Source: Nocardioides oleivorans
GTDB taxonomy: Bacteria; Actinomycetota; Actinomycetes; Propionibacteriales; Nocardioidaceae
Direction: 5' to 3'
Assembly (NCBI RefSeq): GCF_004137255.1
Contig: NZ_SDWT01000001.1
Span: 310,001 to 374,000, forward strand
Length of the DNA: 64,000 nucleotides
Below, piece after piece: positions 47,235-57,790 of this stretch. Each line of letters opens with the position of its first letter. Positions within the stretch are counted from its first letter, which is position 1. The notes beneath the pieces are model-generated. The model was given only the letters and a program-made list of their open reading frames with translations, did no database searches and had not been told where the DNA came from. A program made the position numbers and the translations under genes.

Positions 47235-49132
47235 CAGGACTCCTTCTTCGGCTCGGCCGGTGCGGTCTCGAAGTACTTCTTGAGCTCGTCGGGCATCTCG
47301 GGCAGCGGTTTCTCGCTGAGCACGACGCCGGTGCCGGCGTCGTCGAGGCTGACCACCAGGTTCTTGTGACCCCACACCTCGTGGTCGGTGGCCGGGAAGT
47401 CGTCGCGGGTGTGGCCGCCGCGCGACTCCTCGCGCGCGAGCGCCGCCTTCGCGATCGACTCCGAGACGACCAGCATGTTGCGCAGGTCGATCGAGAGGTG
47501 CCAGCCGGGGTTGTACTGCCGATGACCCTCGACCGTCATCGCCTTCGCCCGCTCCTTGAAGGCCTCGATCTCGGTGAGCGACCGCTCGAGCTCGCCGGCG
47601 GTGCGGATGATGCCGACCAGGTCGTTCATCGACTGCTGGAGGTCGGCCTGGATGGAGTACGGGTTCTCCCCACCCTCGGTCCCGAAGGGTGCGACCGCGC
47701 TCGCCGAGGCGGCCTCCACGTCGGCGTCGGCGACCGTCGGCCGGGCGCTGCCCAGCCCAGTGGCGTACGACGTCGCGGCCTCGCCGGCCAGCTTGCCGAA
47801 GACCAGCAGGTCGCCGAGCGAGTTGCCGCCGAGCCGGTTCGAGCCGTGCATCCCGCCGGAGCACTCGCCGACGGCGTACAGCCCGGTGACGGCGCTCTCC
47901 TGGGTGTCGGGGTCGACCTCGACGCCGCCCATCACGTAGTGGCAGGTCGGGCCGATCTCCATCGGCTCGGCGGTGATGTCGACGTCGGCGAGCTCCTTGA
48001 ACTGGTGGTACATCGACGGCAGGCGCTTGCGGATGAAATCCGGGCTGCGCCGCGAGGCGATGTCGAGGTAGATGCCTCCGTGCGGAGTGCCGCGGCCCGC
48101 CTTGATCTCGGAGTTGATCGCGCGGGCGACCTCGTCGCGCGGCAGCAGCTCAGGTGGGCGCCGGTTGCTCTTCTTGTCGTCATACCAGGCGTCCGCCTCC
48201 TCCACCGTGTCGGCGGTCTCGGCCCGGAAGAACTCGGGGATGTAGTCGAACATGAAGCGCGTGCCCTCGGAGTTCTTCAGGATGCCGCCGTCGCCGCGCA
48301 CCGACTCGGTGACGAGCAGGCCCTTCACCGACGGCGGCCAGACCATGCCGGTCGGGTGGAACTGCACGAACTCCATGTTGATGAGGCTGGCGCCGGCACG
48401 CAGGGCGAGCGCGTGGCCGTCGCCGGTGTACTCCCACGAGTTGGAGGTGACCTTGAACGACTTGCCGATGCCACCGGTCGCGAGGATCACCGCCGGTGCC
48501 TCGAAGAGCACGAAGCGGCCGGTCTCGCGCCAGTAGCCGAAGGCGCCGCTGATCCTGCCCGCCCGCCCTGGGCCCGTCGAGGGGTCCTTGAAGAGGTCGG
48601 TGATCGTCAGCTCCATGAAGACGTCGATGCCGAGCTGCACGGTGCGCTGCTGGAGGGTGCGGATCATCTCCAGCCCGGTGCGGTCGCCGACGTGCGCGAG
48701 CCGGGCGTACTTGTGGCCGCCGAAGTCGCGCTGGGAGATCAGCCCGTCGTCGGTGCGGTCGAACAGGGCGCCCCAGTCCTCGAGCTCCATCACCCGCTCG
48801 GGCGCCTGCTGCGCGTGCAGCTGCGCCATCCGCCAGTGGTTGAGCATCTTCCCGCCGCGCATGGTGTCGCGGAAGTGCACCTCCCAGTTGTCCTCGGGCC
48901 AGCGGTTGCCCATCGCCGCCGCGATGCCGCCCTCGGCCATGACCGTGTGCGCCTTGCCGAGCAGCGACTTGCAGACCACCGCGACCCGGGCCCCCGCGTC
49001 GTGCGCGGCGATCGCCGCCCGCAGCCCCGCTCCCCCGGCGCCGATCACCACGACGTCGTACGCGTGCCGCTCCATGCCCGCCTGCGCGTCGGGCGACATC
49101 TCGTTGCCGGTCATCGGATGGCGGTCGCTCAT
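47234..49132 (-). CDS. Succinate dehydrogenase/fumarate reductase flavoprotein subunit (operon 1)
   Basis: 632 residues. FAD-binding start DVVVIGAGGAGLRAAIAAHD (26-45), the covalent-FAD His region KAHTVMAEGGIAAAMG, catalytic residues in FVQFHPTGM and GVEVDPDTQESAVTGLYAVGE, and SNRLGGNSLGDLLVFG. All key elements are intact. It oxidises succinate (or reduces fumarate) on the cytoplasmic side. The start overlaps the anchor subunit stop by one base, and the stop overlaps the iron-sulphur gene by one base, giving a fully coupled anchor-flavoprotein-iron-sulphur operon. Confidence 0.94.
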   Translation of the reverse strand: MSDRHPMTGNEMSPDAQAGMERHAYDVVVIGAGGAGLRAAIAAHDAGARVAVVCKSLLGKAHTVMAEGGIAAAMGNRWPEDNWEVHFRDTMRGGKMLNHWRMAQLHAQQAPERVMELEDWGALFDRTDDGLISQRDFGGHKYARLAHVGDRTGLEMIRTLQQRTVQLGIDVFMELTITDLFKDPSTGPGRAGRISGAFGYWRETGRFVLFEAPAVILATGGIGKSFKVTSNSWEYTGDGHALALRAGASLINMEFVQFHPTGMVWPPSVKGLLVTESVRGDGGILKNSEGTRFMFDYIPEFFRAETADTVEEADAWYDDKKSNRRPPELLPRDEVARAINSEIKAGRGTPHGGIYLDIASRRSPDFIRKRLPSMYHQFKELADVDITAEPMEIGPTCHYVMGGVEVDPDTQESAVTGLYAVGECSGGMHGSNRLGGNSLGDLLVFGKLAGEAATSYATGLGSARPTVADADVEAASASAVAPFGTEGGENPYSIQADLQQSMNDLVGIIRTAGELERSLTEIEAFKERAKAMTVEGHRQYNPGWHLSIDLRNMLVVSESIAKAALAREESRGGHTRDDFPATDHEVWGHKNLVVSLDDAGTGVVLSEKPLPEMPDELKKYFETAPAEPKKES

Positions 49133-49953
49133 CAGAAGAACCTCAGGTCCTGGATCGTGCCGGTGGCGAGCAGGAGGACGTACAGGTCGACGAGGGCGAC
49201 CGAGAACAGCGAGTACCACGCCCACCTGCCGTGGCTCTCGTTGAGCCGCGAGACCCAGGTCCAGAGCCGGTAGCGCACGGGGTGCTTGCTGAAGTGGCGC
49301 AGCCGGCCGCCGACGATGTGGCGGCACGAGTGGCACGAGAGCGTGTAGAGCCAGATGAAGGCGACGTTGGCGATCATCAGCAGGGTGCCCAGCCCCATGT
49401 GGACGCCGCTCGTCTCGCCGTCGCCGACGGCGTACTCCGCCGGCATCGGGCGGAAGGCGAGCAGCACGTCGTAGGTCAGCACGAGGCCGACCAGCACAGC
49501 GGCGTACCAGAACCAGCGGTGCACGTTCTGCAGGACCAGCGGGAAGCGGGTCTCGCCGGAGTACGCCTGGTGCGGCTCGGCGACGCCGCACGCGGGCGGG
49601 CTCAGCCAGAACGCGCGGTAGTAGGACTTGCGGTAGTAGTAGCAGGTCATCCGGAAGCCCAGCGGGAAGACCAGGATGATCAGCGCCGCCGAGAGCGGGA
49701 ACCACCCGAAGGGCTGGCCGAAGTCCGACGCGCCCTCCACGCAGTCGCCGAGGCAGGGCGAGTAGAAGGGCGAGAGGTACGGCGAGGCGTAGTAGTCGCG
49801 ACCCATGAAGGCGCGCACCGTCGCGTAGACCACGAACGACGAGAAGACGACGAAGGTCGTGAGTGGTTGCAGCCACCACCGGTCCTGGCGCAACGTCCGC
49901 GCCTCGATGTGCGCACGGGTCGTACTGGTCACGCCGTGGTCGGTCGAGGCCAT
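49132..49953 (-). CDS. Succinate dehydrogenase membrane anchor, Sdh1-type (operon 1)
   Basis: 273 residues from ATG 49953 with GGAGG upstream. Five or six hydrophobic segments are visible. Loops between them are unusually Cys/Tyr rich (FYSPCLGDCVEGASDFG, MTCYYYRKSYYRAFWLSPPACG), and TLSCHSCRHIVGG is a motif I associate with the mycobacterial Rv0249c-type anchor of about the same length. This anchor is unrelated in sequence to the cytochrome b558-type SdhC of the divergent operon. Haem and quinone ligands cannot be assigned with confidence. Confidence 0.85.
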   Translation of the reverse strand: MASTDHGVTSTTRAHIEARTLRQDRWWLQPLTTFVVFSSFVVYATVRAFMGRDYYASPYLSPFYSPCLGDCVEGASDFGQPFGWFPLSAALIILVFPLGFRMTCYYYRKSYYRAFWLSPPACGVAEPHQAYSGETRFPLVLQNVHRWFWYAAVLVGLVLTYDVLLAFRPMPAEYAVGDGETSGVHMGLGTLLMIANVAFIWLYTLSCHSCRHIVGGRLRHFSKHPVRYRLWTWVSRLNESHGRWAWYSLFSVALVDLYVLLLATGTIQDLRFF

Positions 49954-50071
49954 GCTTCCTCCGTGCCGGTCTGGGGTCCGGTCGACATCTGTGACTATGA
50001 CGCGCATCACACGGGAGTGGAAGGGGGATACGTCACACGGCCTCGGCGAGTCGCGCGACGAGGTGTCGCGA

Positions 50072-50077
50072 TACCGT
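50072..50077 (+). promoter_or_regulatory. -10 box of the sdhC-sdhA-sdhB promoter (TACCGT)
   Basis: TACCGT ends 7 bases before GTG 50085 and overlaps an upstream in-frame GTG at 50076. This argues that 50085 is the real start of sdhC. Confidence 0.5.
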
Positions 50078-50084
50078 GCACGTT

Positions 50085-50798
50085 GTGGCAACCCAAACCA
50101 ATCCCCCCAGTCTGGTGAAGGGCGCGAAGGCATCGCGCACCACCATCGCCCTGAAGATGGCCATGGCCGTGAGCGGCTTCATCTTCCTCGGGTTCGTGCT
50201 CGCGCACATGTACGGCAACCTGAAGGCGTTCGGCGGGCACGACGCGTTCAACGAGTACGCCGAGCACCTCCGCGAGATCGGTGAGCCGATGCTCCCGCAC
50301 GCGGGCCTGCTGTGGATCCTGCGCGTCGGGCTGATCGCCTCGCTCGTGGTCCACGTCTACTGCGCCGTCGTCCTCTGGCGTCGTGCCGCCCGCGCGCGCA
50401 CCACGAAGTACGTCGTGAAGAAGGACACCGGTGCCACGCGCGCCAGCCTCCTCATGCGGTGGGGCGGGCTGACGATCTTCCTCTTCCTGATCTGGCACCT
50501 GCTGAACTTCTCGATCGGCAAGGTCAACGTGCAGGGCGGGGCGACCAACGACCCCTACAACCTGCTCGTCGACACCTTCGACGTGTGGTGGCTGACGCTC
50601 ATCTACATCGTCGCGATGCTCGCGCTCGGCGCCCACCTGCACCACGGCATCTGGAGCGCCGCCCAGACGCTCGGCTGGACGGGCACCGCGGCCAAGCGCC
50701 ACCGCGCCAAGGTCTTCGGCTTCGTCGTCGCGCTGATCGTCTCGGTCGGCTTCTCCCTCGTCCCGCTCGGTGTCCTCACCGGCATCATCACCAAGTAA
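50085..50798 (+). CDS. sdhC: Succinate dehydrogenase cytochrome b558 subunit (operon 2)
   Basis: 237 residues from GTG 50085, placed by the leaderless-type -10 box. Five membrane helices and conserved haem His residues typical of the B. subtilis/Corynebacterium b558 family: [45 protein letters not shown] and [17 protein letters not shown]. It anchors the dehydrogenase and passes electrons to menaquinone through two haems. It is the first gene of sdhC-sdhA-sdhB and lies 131 bases from the divergent operon 1. Confidence 0.92.
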   Translation: MATQTNPPSLVKGAKASRTTIALKMAMAVSGFIFLGFVLAHMYGNLKAFGGHDAFNEYAEHLREIGEPMLPHAGLLWILRVGLIASLVVHVYCAVVLWRRAARARTTKYVVKKDTGATRASLLMRWGGLTIFLFLIWHLLNFSIGKVNVQGGATNDPYNLLVDTFDVWWLTLIYIVAMLALGAHLHHGIWSAAQTLGWTGTAAKRHRAKVFGFVVALIVSVGFSLVPLGVLTGIITK

Positions 50799-50811
50799 GG
50801 GGTCACCTCTC

Positions 50812-52862
<2,051 letters not shown>

Positions 52863-52866
<4 letters not shown>

Positions 52867-53606
52867 ACCTGACCCTGAAGATCTGGCGCCAGCCCGACGC
52901 CGCGAGCGCCGGGGCGATGCACACCTACCAGCTGGCCGACGTGTCCGAGGACATGTCGTTCCTCGAGATGCTCGACGTGCTCAACGAGCAGCTGAACGCC
53001 GAGGGCGAGGACCCGATCGCCTTCGACTCCGACTGTCGCGAGGGCATCTGCGGCATGTGCGGCCTGATGATCAACGGCGAGGCGCACGGCCCGGAGGTCA
53101 CCACGACCTGCCAGCTGCACATGCGCTCGTTCAGCGACGGCGAGACCATCACGATCGAGCCGTGGCGCTCCGACGCCTTCCCCGTCCTCAAGGACCTGGT
53201 CGTCGACCGCAGCGCCTTCGACCGCATCATCCAGCAGGGCGGCTTCATCTCCGTCAACACCGGCTCGGCCCCCGAGGCCCACTCGGTGCCCGTGCCCAAG
53301 GACGACGCCGACCGCGCCTTCAACGTCGCGACCTGCATCGGCTGCGGCGCCTGCGTCGCCGCCTGCCCCAACGGCTCGGCCTCGCTCTTCATGGGTGCCA
53401 AGATCACCCACCTCGGCCTGCTCCCCCAGGGACAGCCCGAGCGGGACGAGCGCGTGGTCAACATGGTCGCCCAGCACGACCACGAGGGCTTCGGCGGTTG
53501 CACCAACATCGGCGAGTGCACCGCCGCCTGCCCCAAGGAGATCCCGCTCGACGTGATCTCCCAGCTCAACAAGGACCTCCGCACCGCGATCCGCCACGGG
53601 CACTGA
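52863..53606 (+). CDS. sdhB: Succinate dehydrogenase iron-sulphur subunit (operon 2)
   Basis: 247 residues from GTG 52863. [2Fe-2S] ligands in [20 protein letters not shown] followed by Cys in [10 protein letters not shown], and the other clusters in [19 protein letters not shown] and [19 protein letters not shown]. Completes the b558-type complex. The differences from the operon 1 iron-sulphur subunit are spread over the whole length, so the two operons are not a recent duplication. Confidence 0.93.
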
Positions 53607-53619
53607 TCCTTCGCACATC

Positions 53620-53649
53620 CGAGGGCCGGGGGGCTTCCCCCGGCCCTCG
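53620..53649 (+). terminator. Terminator hairpin after sdhB
   Basis: A 13-bp perfect GC stem (53620-53632 with 53637-53649) with a 4-base GCTT loop starts 14 bases after the sdhB stop. No T-tract follows. Confidence 0.75.
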
Positions 53650-53681
53650 TGGCATCTCCGGCTCGAGCGGCTGAGCTTTGG

Positions 53682-53731
53682 GCGGTGAGTGAGCCACATT
53701 CCGTGCCCGCAGATTGTGGGTCACTCACCGC
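53682..53731. repeat. Palindromic element, copy A
   Basis: Left arm GCGGTGAGTGAGCCACATT, right arm complementary except for two positions, inner spacer about 12-15 bases. First of four related elements around the nuclease gene at 53818-54759. It begins 33 bases after the sdhB terminator. Confidence 0.85.
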
Positions 53732-53764
53732 TCATCTCGTGTCTGCGCCTCAACACGCCCGTGG

Positions 53765-53814
53765 GCGGTGCGTGAGCCACATTCGACGGGTTGAGAACGT
53801 GGCTCACGCACCGC
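53765..53814. repeat. Palindromic element, copy B
   Basis: Arms of 20 bases (53765-53784 and 53795-53814) are complementary at 19 positions around a 10-base loop. The arm reads GCGGTGCGTGAGCCAC, with C where copies A and D have A. Its outer edge is 3 bases from the stop codon of the nuclease gene, so it would also form a terminator hairpin for that gene. Confidence 0.88.
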
Positions 53815-53817
53815 TCG

Positions 53818-54759
53818 TCAGGCCGCACGTGCCTCTTTCACCAGGTCCTCGAGCCGCCGGAACAACATCAGCCACGCACCCTCGAAGTCGGGCTCCGGAC
53901 CGCCATGGCCCTGCTTGCGGAGGGCGCCGTGGATCCGTCTGACGGTGGCCCTCGGTGAGCGCATCAGCTCCTTGGTGACCTGCTCGTACGCCGTGGCGTT
54001 GCGGCGGTAGGCGGCGTAGCGGTCGATGTCGGCGAGGTACTGGCCGCGGTCGTCGAGGTGCTGACCGCCTTCGTACTCGACGACGAGGTCGTAGTCCTCG
54101 AAGTGCTGGTCAGGAGTCAGCTCGGTCCCGTCGGGCAGCGTGGTCCTCTCGTTGACCTCGGGCACCGGCAGACCGGCGAACACGACGTACGCCAGCAGCT
54201 CGGCCTCGGGGATCGAGCGCGGCCGGTCGTCCAGGAAGGGCAGGGCGTACGCCGTCTCGGCCGCCCCGCGTCGCCACTTCTCGTCGGTGAGGAGCTGGTC
54301 GAGGAGCACGCCGTCGAGCCGCTGCTGGTACAGGAGGAAGCAGCCGATCCTGATCGCGTCGATGAGCCGCGCGTCCGCGCAGTAGGCGACGTACGCGGCC
54401 TCCACCGAGACGCCGTCCTCGTCGCACGGCGGAATCTTGACCGTGCGGTGCAGGAACACGCCGTCGAGCACCAGGTGGAGGTCACCCTCGACGACGAAGT
54501 GGAGCGGGAACGGCGAGCCGACGTCGATCCCGAGCTGACGCAGCCGGGTCGTGCCCGTCGTACGCGCCGCGTGCGGGAGCGCCAGCCGCGCGGCCTCCAC
54601 GTGGTCGGCCCACGTCGTCTCGTGGTCGCGGTGGACGTAGACCGCTTCGTGCACGCGTCGGAACCTCACGCCCTCGAGGACCCGCGCCGTGATGCCGGCG
54701 TCCAGCGCGGACCGACGACCGAACGGGCCGTGGAGGAATTCTTCCGGGATCCGGGTCAT
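53818..54759 (-). CDS. DUF559/Vsr-like nuclease-domain protein flanked by palindromes
   Basis: 313 residues from ATG 54759. The N-terminal half (RRSALDAGITARVLEGVRFRRVHEAVYV onward) resembles the winged-helix start of actinobacterial AbiEi/DUF559 proteins. The C-terminal part contains FEDYDLVVEYEGGQHLDDRG (about 230-249), where Asp, Glu and the following basic or His residues fit a PD-(D/E)xK nuclease core of the DUF559/Vsr type. The expected final Lys is not obvious. The gene stands alone between SDH operon 2 and the BrkB gene. Two 50-base palindromes lie at each end, which suggests the protein and repeats belong together. Function is unproven. Confidence 0.75.
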   Translation of the reverse strand: MTRIPEEFLHGPFGRRSALDAGITARVLEGVRFRRVHEAVYVHRDHETTWADHVEAARLALPHAARTTGTTRLRQLGIDVGSPFPLHFVVEGDLHLVLDGVFLHRTVKIPPCDEDGVSVEAAYVAYCADARLIDAIRIGCFLLYQQRLDGVLLDQLLTDEKWRRGAAETAYALPFLDDRPRSIPEAELLAYVVFAGLPVPEVNERTTLPDGTELTPDQHFEDYDLVVEYEGGQHLDDRGQYLADIDRYAAYRRNATAYEQVTKELMRSPRATVRRIHGALRKQGHGGPEPDFEGAWLMLFRRLEDLVKEARAA

Positions 54760-54866
54760 GCACGCATCTCGCCACGGCGACGGGCCGCATCGCACCCGAT
54801 GGACATCGGACCTGTGGAGGGGTGCCTCAGCACTCGCCCTGTGGACGTTTCGTGGCCCGCCTCGGA

Positions 54867-54915
54867 GCGGTGAGTGAGCCACATCTGAGGCGCGGCGATC
54901 GTGGTCACGCACCGC
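54867..54915. repeat. Palindromic element, copy C
   Basis: Left arm GCGGTGAGTGAGCCACAT (54867-54884). The right arm GTGGTCACGCACCGC (54901-54915) has one deleted base and a T-to-G change relative to a perfect match. It lies 107 bases upstream of the nuclease start. The loop begins CTGAGGCGCG, shared with copy D. Confidence 0.85.
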
Positions 54916-54947
54916 CCACCGGCGCGCGCCCGCCCGACACGCGCCGA

Positions 54948-54997
54948 GCGGTGAGTGAGCCACATCTGAGGCGCGCGGATAGTGGCTCACTCACCGC
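54948..54997. repeat. Palindromic element, copy D
   Basis: A perfect 16-bp inverted repeat (54948-54963 with 54982-54997; GCGGTGAGTGAGCCAC) around an 18-base loop that starts ATCTGAGGCGCG as in copy C. It ends 23 bases before the stop of the BrkB gene. This is the least degraded of the four copies. Confidence 0.9.
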
Positions 54998-55020
54998 CCC
55001 AGCGGAGGAGAGGGGAGGGG

Positions 55021-56076
55021 TCAGCGCCGGCGGCGGAGGAGGGCGACGAGCCCGAGCATCGAGGCAGCCCCGGCGGCGAAGGCGGCCTTCGGGGAGGAGG
55101 CGGGCGAGAGGCCCGCGGGGGCGGGTACGACGGCCGCTGCCGCAGCGAGGTCGATGCCGGGCCCCTCGACCGTCTGCTCGGCGACCGTGCGGGCCTCGCG
55201 GGCGGCACGCGCCTCGGGCGAGGTGTGGGCCCACGCGGCGGCGTAGCAGACGACGCGGGAGAAGTAGTTGATCCAGATGAGGAGGATCAGCGCGATGCCG
55301 AAGGCCTGGACGGCCGGCTGGTCGCGGGTCGCCTGGAGCAGGAAGGTGGAGGCCTGCTTGAGCAGCTCGAAGGCGATCGCGCCGAGCGCGGCGCCCGACC
55401 ACAGCGAACGGCTCGGGATCCGGGGGTCGGCGAGGGTCTTGAAGAAGGTGAAGAAGAGCAGCGCGTTGGCCGCCAGCCCGACGGCCAGCGCCAGCACCCA
55501 CAGCAGCGGCTTGGCGCCCACGCCGAGGCCGACGAGGTCGAGCAGCGGCGTGGCGACCTTGGTGGCGACGCCCGAGACGGCCACGCTCACGAGCAGCACG
55601 GAGCCGAGGGTGAGGAGCGCGACGAGGTCGCGCAGCTTGCCGACGACGAAGTTGGGCTGCTCGAGCTGGGGCTCCTCGAAGACCTCGACCAGGGCCGTCC
55701 GCATGCCCGAGAGCCAGCCGAGGCCGGAGTAGAGGGCGGTCAGGATGCCGATGCTGAGCAGGCCGGGCGCGTTGTCCTGGAACGTCGACAGGCTCAGGCC
55801 GCCCTCGCCCCCGACGAGCCCGGGCAGCAGCGAGTCGATTGCCTGCAGCAGGTCGTCGTCGGCGTGGGAGTAGGCCCGCGAGACCAGGCCGACGACGGCG
55901 AACGCCACGGCGAGGATGGGGAAGAACGACAGGAAGGCGAAGTAGGTCACCGACGCCGCGAGCGCGCTGCCCTTCACGGCCCCGTAGTGCTCGACCATCC
56001 GGACCAGGTGGTCGACGAACGGCCGCCGTTCGCGGACCTCCGCGACGCGTTCCTTGATGTTCGAGACGAGTGACAT
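55021..56076 (-). CDS. YihY/BrkB-family membrane protein
   Basis: 351 residues from ATG 56076. The family core VKGSALAASVTYFAFLSFFPILAVAFAVVGLV (about 34-65) opens six membrane segments, followed by LADPRIPSRSLWSGAALGAIAFELLKQASTFLL and ILLIWINYFSRVVCYAAAWAH. A Pro/Ala-rich tail and a last hydrophobic stretch with RRRR end the protein. Often called virulence factor BrkB or RNase BN in old annotations, but its real function is unknown and it is not an RNase. It overlaps the upstream RNA-ligase-like gene by one base. Confidence 0.88.
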   Translation of the reverse strand: MSLVSNIKERVAEVRERRPFVDHLVRMVEHYGAVKGSALAASVTYFAFLSFFPILAVAFAVVGLVSRAYSHADDDLLQAIDSLLPGLVGGEGGLSLSTFQDNAPGLLSIGILTALYSGLGWLSGMRTALVEVFEEPQLEQPNFVVGKLRDLVALLTLGSVLLVSVAVSGVATKVATPLLDLVGLGVGAKPLLWVLALAVGLAANALLFFTFFKTLADPRIPSRSLWSGAALGAIAFELLKQASTFLLQATRDQPAVQAFGIALILLIWINYFSRVVCYAAAWAHTSPEARAAREARTVAEQTVEGPGIDLAAAAAVVPAPAGLSPASSPKAAFAAGAASMLGLVALLRRRR

Positions 56077-56585
56077 CAGCCGAGGACGTACTCGTCGGTG
56101 GGCTGCCAGCCGGCGTCGGCGTCGTGGACGTAGAGCTTGAACGCGTCGACGGAGAAGCGGCACTCGAAGCCGGCGAGGTCGTCGAAGGCGCGGTCGAGGG
56201 TGGGGTCGTCGAGGTGGTGCGCGACCGTCACGTGCGGGTGGTAGGGGAAGTCCAGGTCGACCGCGAGCGGCCCCTGGCGTACGGCGTCGGCCAGCAGCTC
56301 GCACGCGGAGATGCCCTCGGCCAGGGTGACGAAGACGACGGGCGAGATCGGCCGGAAGGTGCCGGTGCCGCGGAGGTGGATGTCGAACGGCTCGACGTTG
56401 CCCGCCGCCTCGGCCAGGTGGGAGGTCACCTCGTCGAGGTCGTCGGTGGAGACCTCGGCCGGCGGGATCAGCGTGATGTGCGTCGGGATCTGCGTCGCCG
56501 TGGTGTCGCCGACGGACGTCCGGTAGTCCTGGAGCTCGCTCGCCCAGGGCTCCGGGATCGCGATCGCTACTCCGATGGTCGGCAC
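56076..56585 (-). CDS. 2'-5' RNA ligase-family protein (2H phosphoesterase)
   Basis: 169 residues from GTG 56585, supported by TAGGGT 6 bases upstream. The two HxT motifs that define 2H phosphoesterases are THITLIPP (about 35-42) and HPHVTVAHHL (about 116-125). Family members open or close 2',5'- or 2',3'-cyclic phosphodiester bonds in RNA or nucleotides, and the natural substrate is not clear. It is coupled to the BrkB gene and divergent from trpS. Confidence 0.88.
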   Translation of the reverse strand: MPTIGVAIAIPEPWASELQDYRTSVGDTTATQIPTHITLIPPAEVSTDDLDEVTSHLAEAAGNVEPFDIHLRGTGTFRPISPVVFVTLAEGISACELLADAVRQGPLAVDLDFPYHPHVTVAHHLDDPTLDRAFDDLAGFECRFSVDAFKLYVHDADAGWQPTDEYVLG

Positions 56586-56591
56586 ACGACG

Positions 56592-56597
56592 ACCCTA
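56592..56597 (-). promoter_or_regulatory. -10 box of a leaderless promoter (TAGGGT)
   Basis: On the minus strand TAGGGT ends 6 bases before GTG 56585 of the 2H phosphoesterase gene. Confidence 0.45.
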
Positions 56598-56644
56598 CAG
56601 AACCCGATCGCTGCCCCTGACCACCGCGTGAAAGGATCGGCGGC

Positions 56645-57694
56645 GTGAGTGACACCTTCCGCGCCGCCCAGGCCCGCAGCGACGCCATCGAGGAGCAGAT
56701 GGCGACGGACCCGGCCTCGCTGCGCATGCTGACCGGGGACCGTCCCACGGGCGCGTTGCACATCGGCCACTACTTCGGCTCGATCCGCAACCGCATCCGC
56801 CTCCAGGACAGCGGCGCGGAGATCTGGCAGCTCATCGCGGACTACCAGGTGATCACCGACCGTGACGTCGCCGGCGACATCGCGGGCAACGTCCGCAACC
56901 TGCTGGTCGACAACATCGCCGCCGGCCTCGACCCGGACAAGGCGACGATCTTCACCCACTCCTCGGTGCCTGCCCTCAACCAGCTGATGCTCCCGTTCCT
57001 CAGCCTGGTCAGCGTCGCGGAGCTGCAGCGCAACCCCACCGTCAAGGACGAGGCCAAGTCGGCCGGGATCACCTCGATCGGCGGGCTCCTGCTGACCTAC
57101 CCGGTGCACCAGGCCGCGGACATCCTGTTCTGCAAGGCCAACGTCGTGCCGGTCGGTCGCGACCAGCTCCCCCACCTCGAGCAGACGCGCGTCGTCGCGC
57201 GCCGCTTCAACGACCGCTACGCCCCGGTCTTCCCCGAGCCGGGCGCGCTGCTGTCCGAGGCGCCGCTGATCCTCGGCACCGACGGCACCAAGATGAGCAA
57301 GTCGAAGGGCAACGTCGTCGAGCTGCGGATGACCGCCGACGAGACGGCGAAGAAGCTCAAGGGCGCCAAGACCGACAGCGACCGCGTCATCACCTACGAC
57401 CCGGACGCACGCCCCGAGGTCGCCAACCTGCTGACCCTCATCGGGCTCTGCGAGGGCGTCGATCCCGCAGCGGTCGCCGAGGAGATCGGTGACGGCGGCG
57501 GCGGCGCGCTCAAGGGTCGGCTGACCGACGCGATCAACACCGAGCTCGCCCCGCTGCGGGCCCGTCGCGCCGAGCTGCTGGCCGACCCGGGCTACCTCGA
57601 CGACGTGCTGCGCGGCGGCAACGCGCGCGCCAACGAGGTGGCCGAGGCGACGCTCGACGAGGTGCGCGCGGCGATGGGCATGGTCTACGCCTGA
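56645..57694 (+). CDS. trpS: Tryptophanyl-tRNA synthetase
   Basis: 349 residues, class I aminoacyl-tRNA synthetase. The HIGH-type motif is ALHIGHYFGS (about 37-46) and the KMSKS loop is KMSKSKGN (about 218-225). GDRPTGALHIGHY and GRDQLPHLEQTR are TrpRS hallmarks. It charges tRNA-Trp. GTG 56645 lies 7 bases after AAGGAT, a possible leaderless -10. I see no T-box or Trp leader peptide in the 59-base spacer. Confidence 0.96.
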   Translation: MSDTFRAAQARSDAIEEQMATDPASLRMLTGDRPTGALHIGHYFGSIRNRIRLQDSGAEIWQLIADYQVITDRDVAGDIAGNVRNLLVDNIAAGLDPDKATIFTHSSVPALNQLMLPFLSLVSVAELQRNPTVKDEAKSAGITSIGGLLLTYPVHQAADILFCKANVVPVGRDQLPHLEQTRVVARRFNDRYAPVFPEPGALLSEAPLILGTDGTKMSKSKGNVVELRMTADETAKKLKGAKTDSDRVITYDPDARPEVANLLTLIGLCEGVDPAAVAEEIGDGGGGALKGRLTDAINTELAPLRARRAELLADPGYLDDVLRGGNARANEVAEATLDEVRAAMGMVYA

Positions 57695-57703
57695 TCTGGC
57701 GAA

Positions 57704-57744
57704 GTGACGAACGTCACATGACGTGTGACGCTACTCACGAGTAG
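57704..57744. promoter_or_regulatory. Cluster of short palindromes upstream of the lipase gene
   Basis: Within 41 bases there are three inverted repeats: GTGACG-AA-CGTCAC (57704-57717), CGTCAC with GTGACG (57712-57717 and 57725-57730), and CTACT-cacg-AGTAG (57731-57744). They lie between trpS and the lipase, 47-87 bases before ATG 57791. Alternating TGACG half-sites suggest an operator for an unknown regulator. Confidence 0.45.
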
Positions 57745-57790
57745 TTTCCCCTCAACGGTCGGTCGGGTCCGGCCCGAGGGAGGGAACACC

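Noticed and set aside
50012..50033. CRP/GlxR-type site (TGTGA...TCACA) between the SDH operons
   Set aside because: The half-sites are separated by 12 bases instead of the 6 required for this regulator family.
53682..54997. CRISPR array
   Set aside because: Only four palindromic copies in two pairs, spaced 81-83 bases within pairs and more than 1 kb between pairs, with no uniform spacers and no cas genes.
53607..55020. Insertion sequence or prophage remnant
   Set aside because: No transposase, integrase or target-site duplication could be recognised. The palindromes and the nuclease gene are described on their own instead.
56586..56644. T-box or Trp attenuator before trpS
   Set aside because: The spacer is only 59 bases and contains no specifier stem, T-box core or short Trp-rich reading frame.
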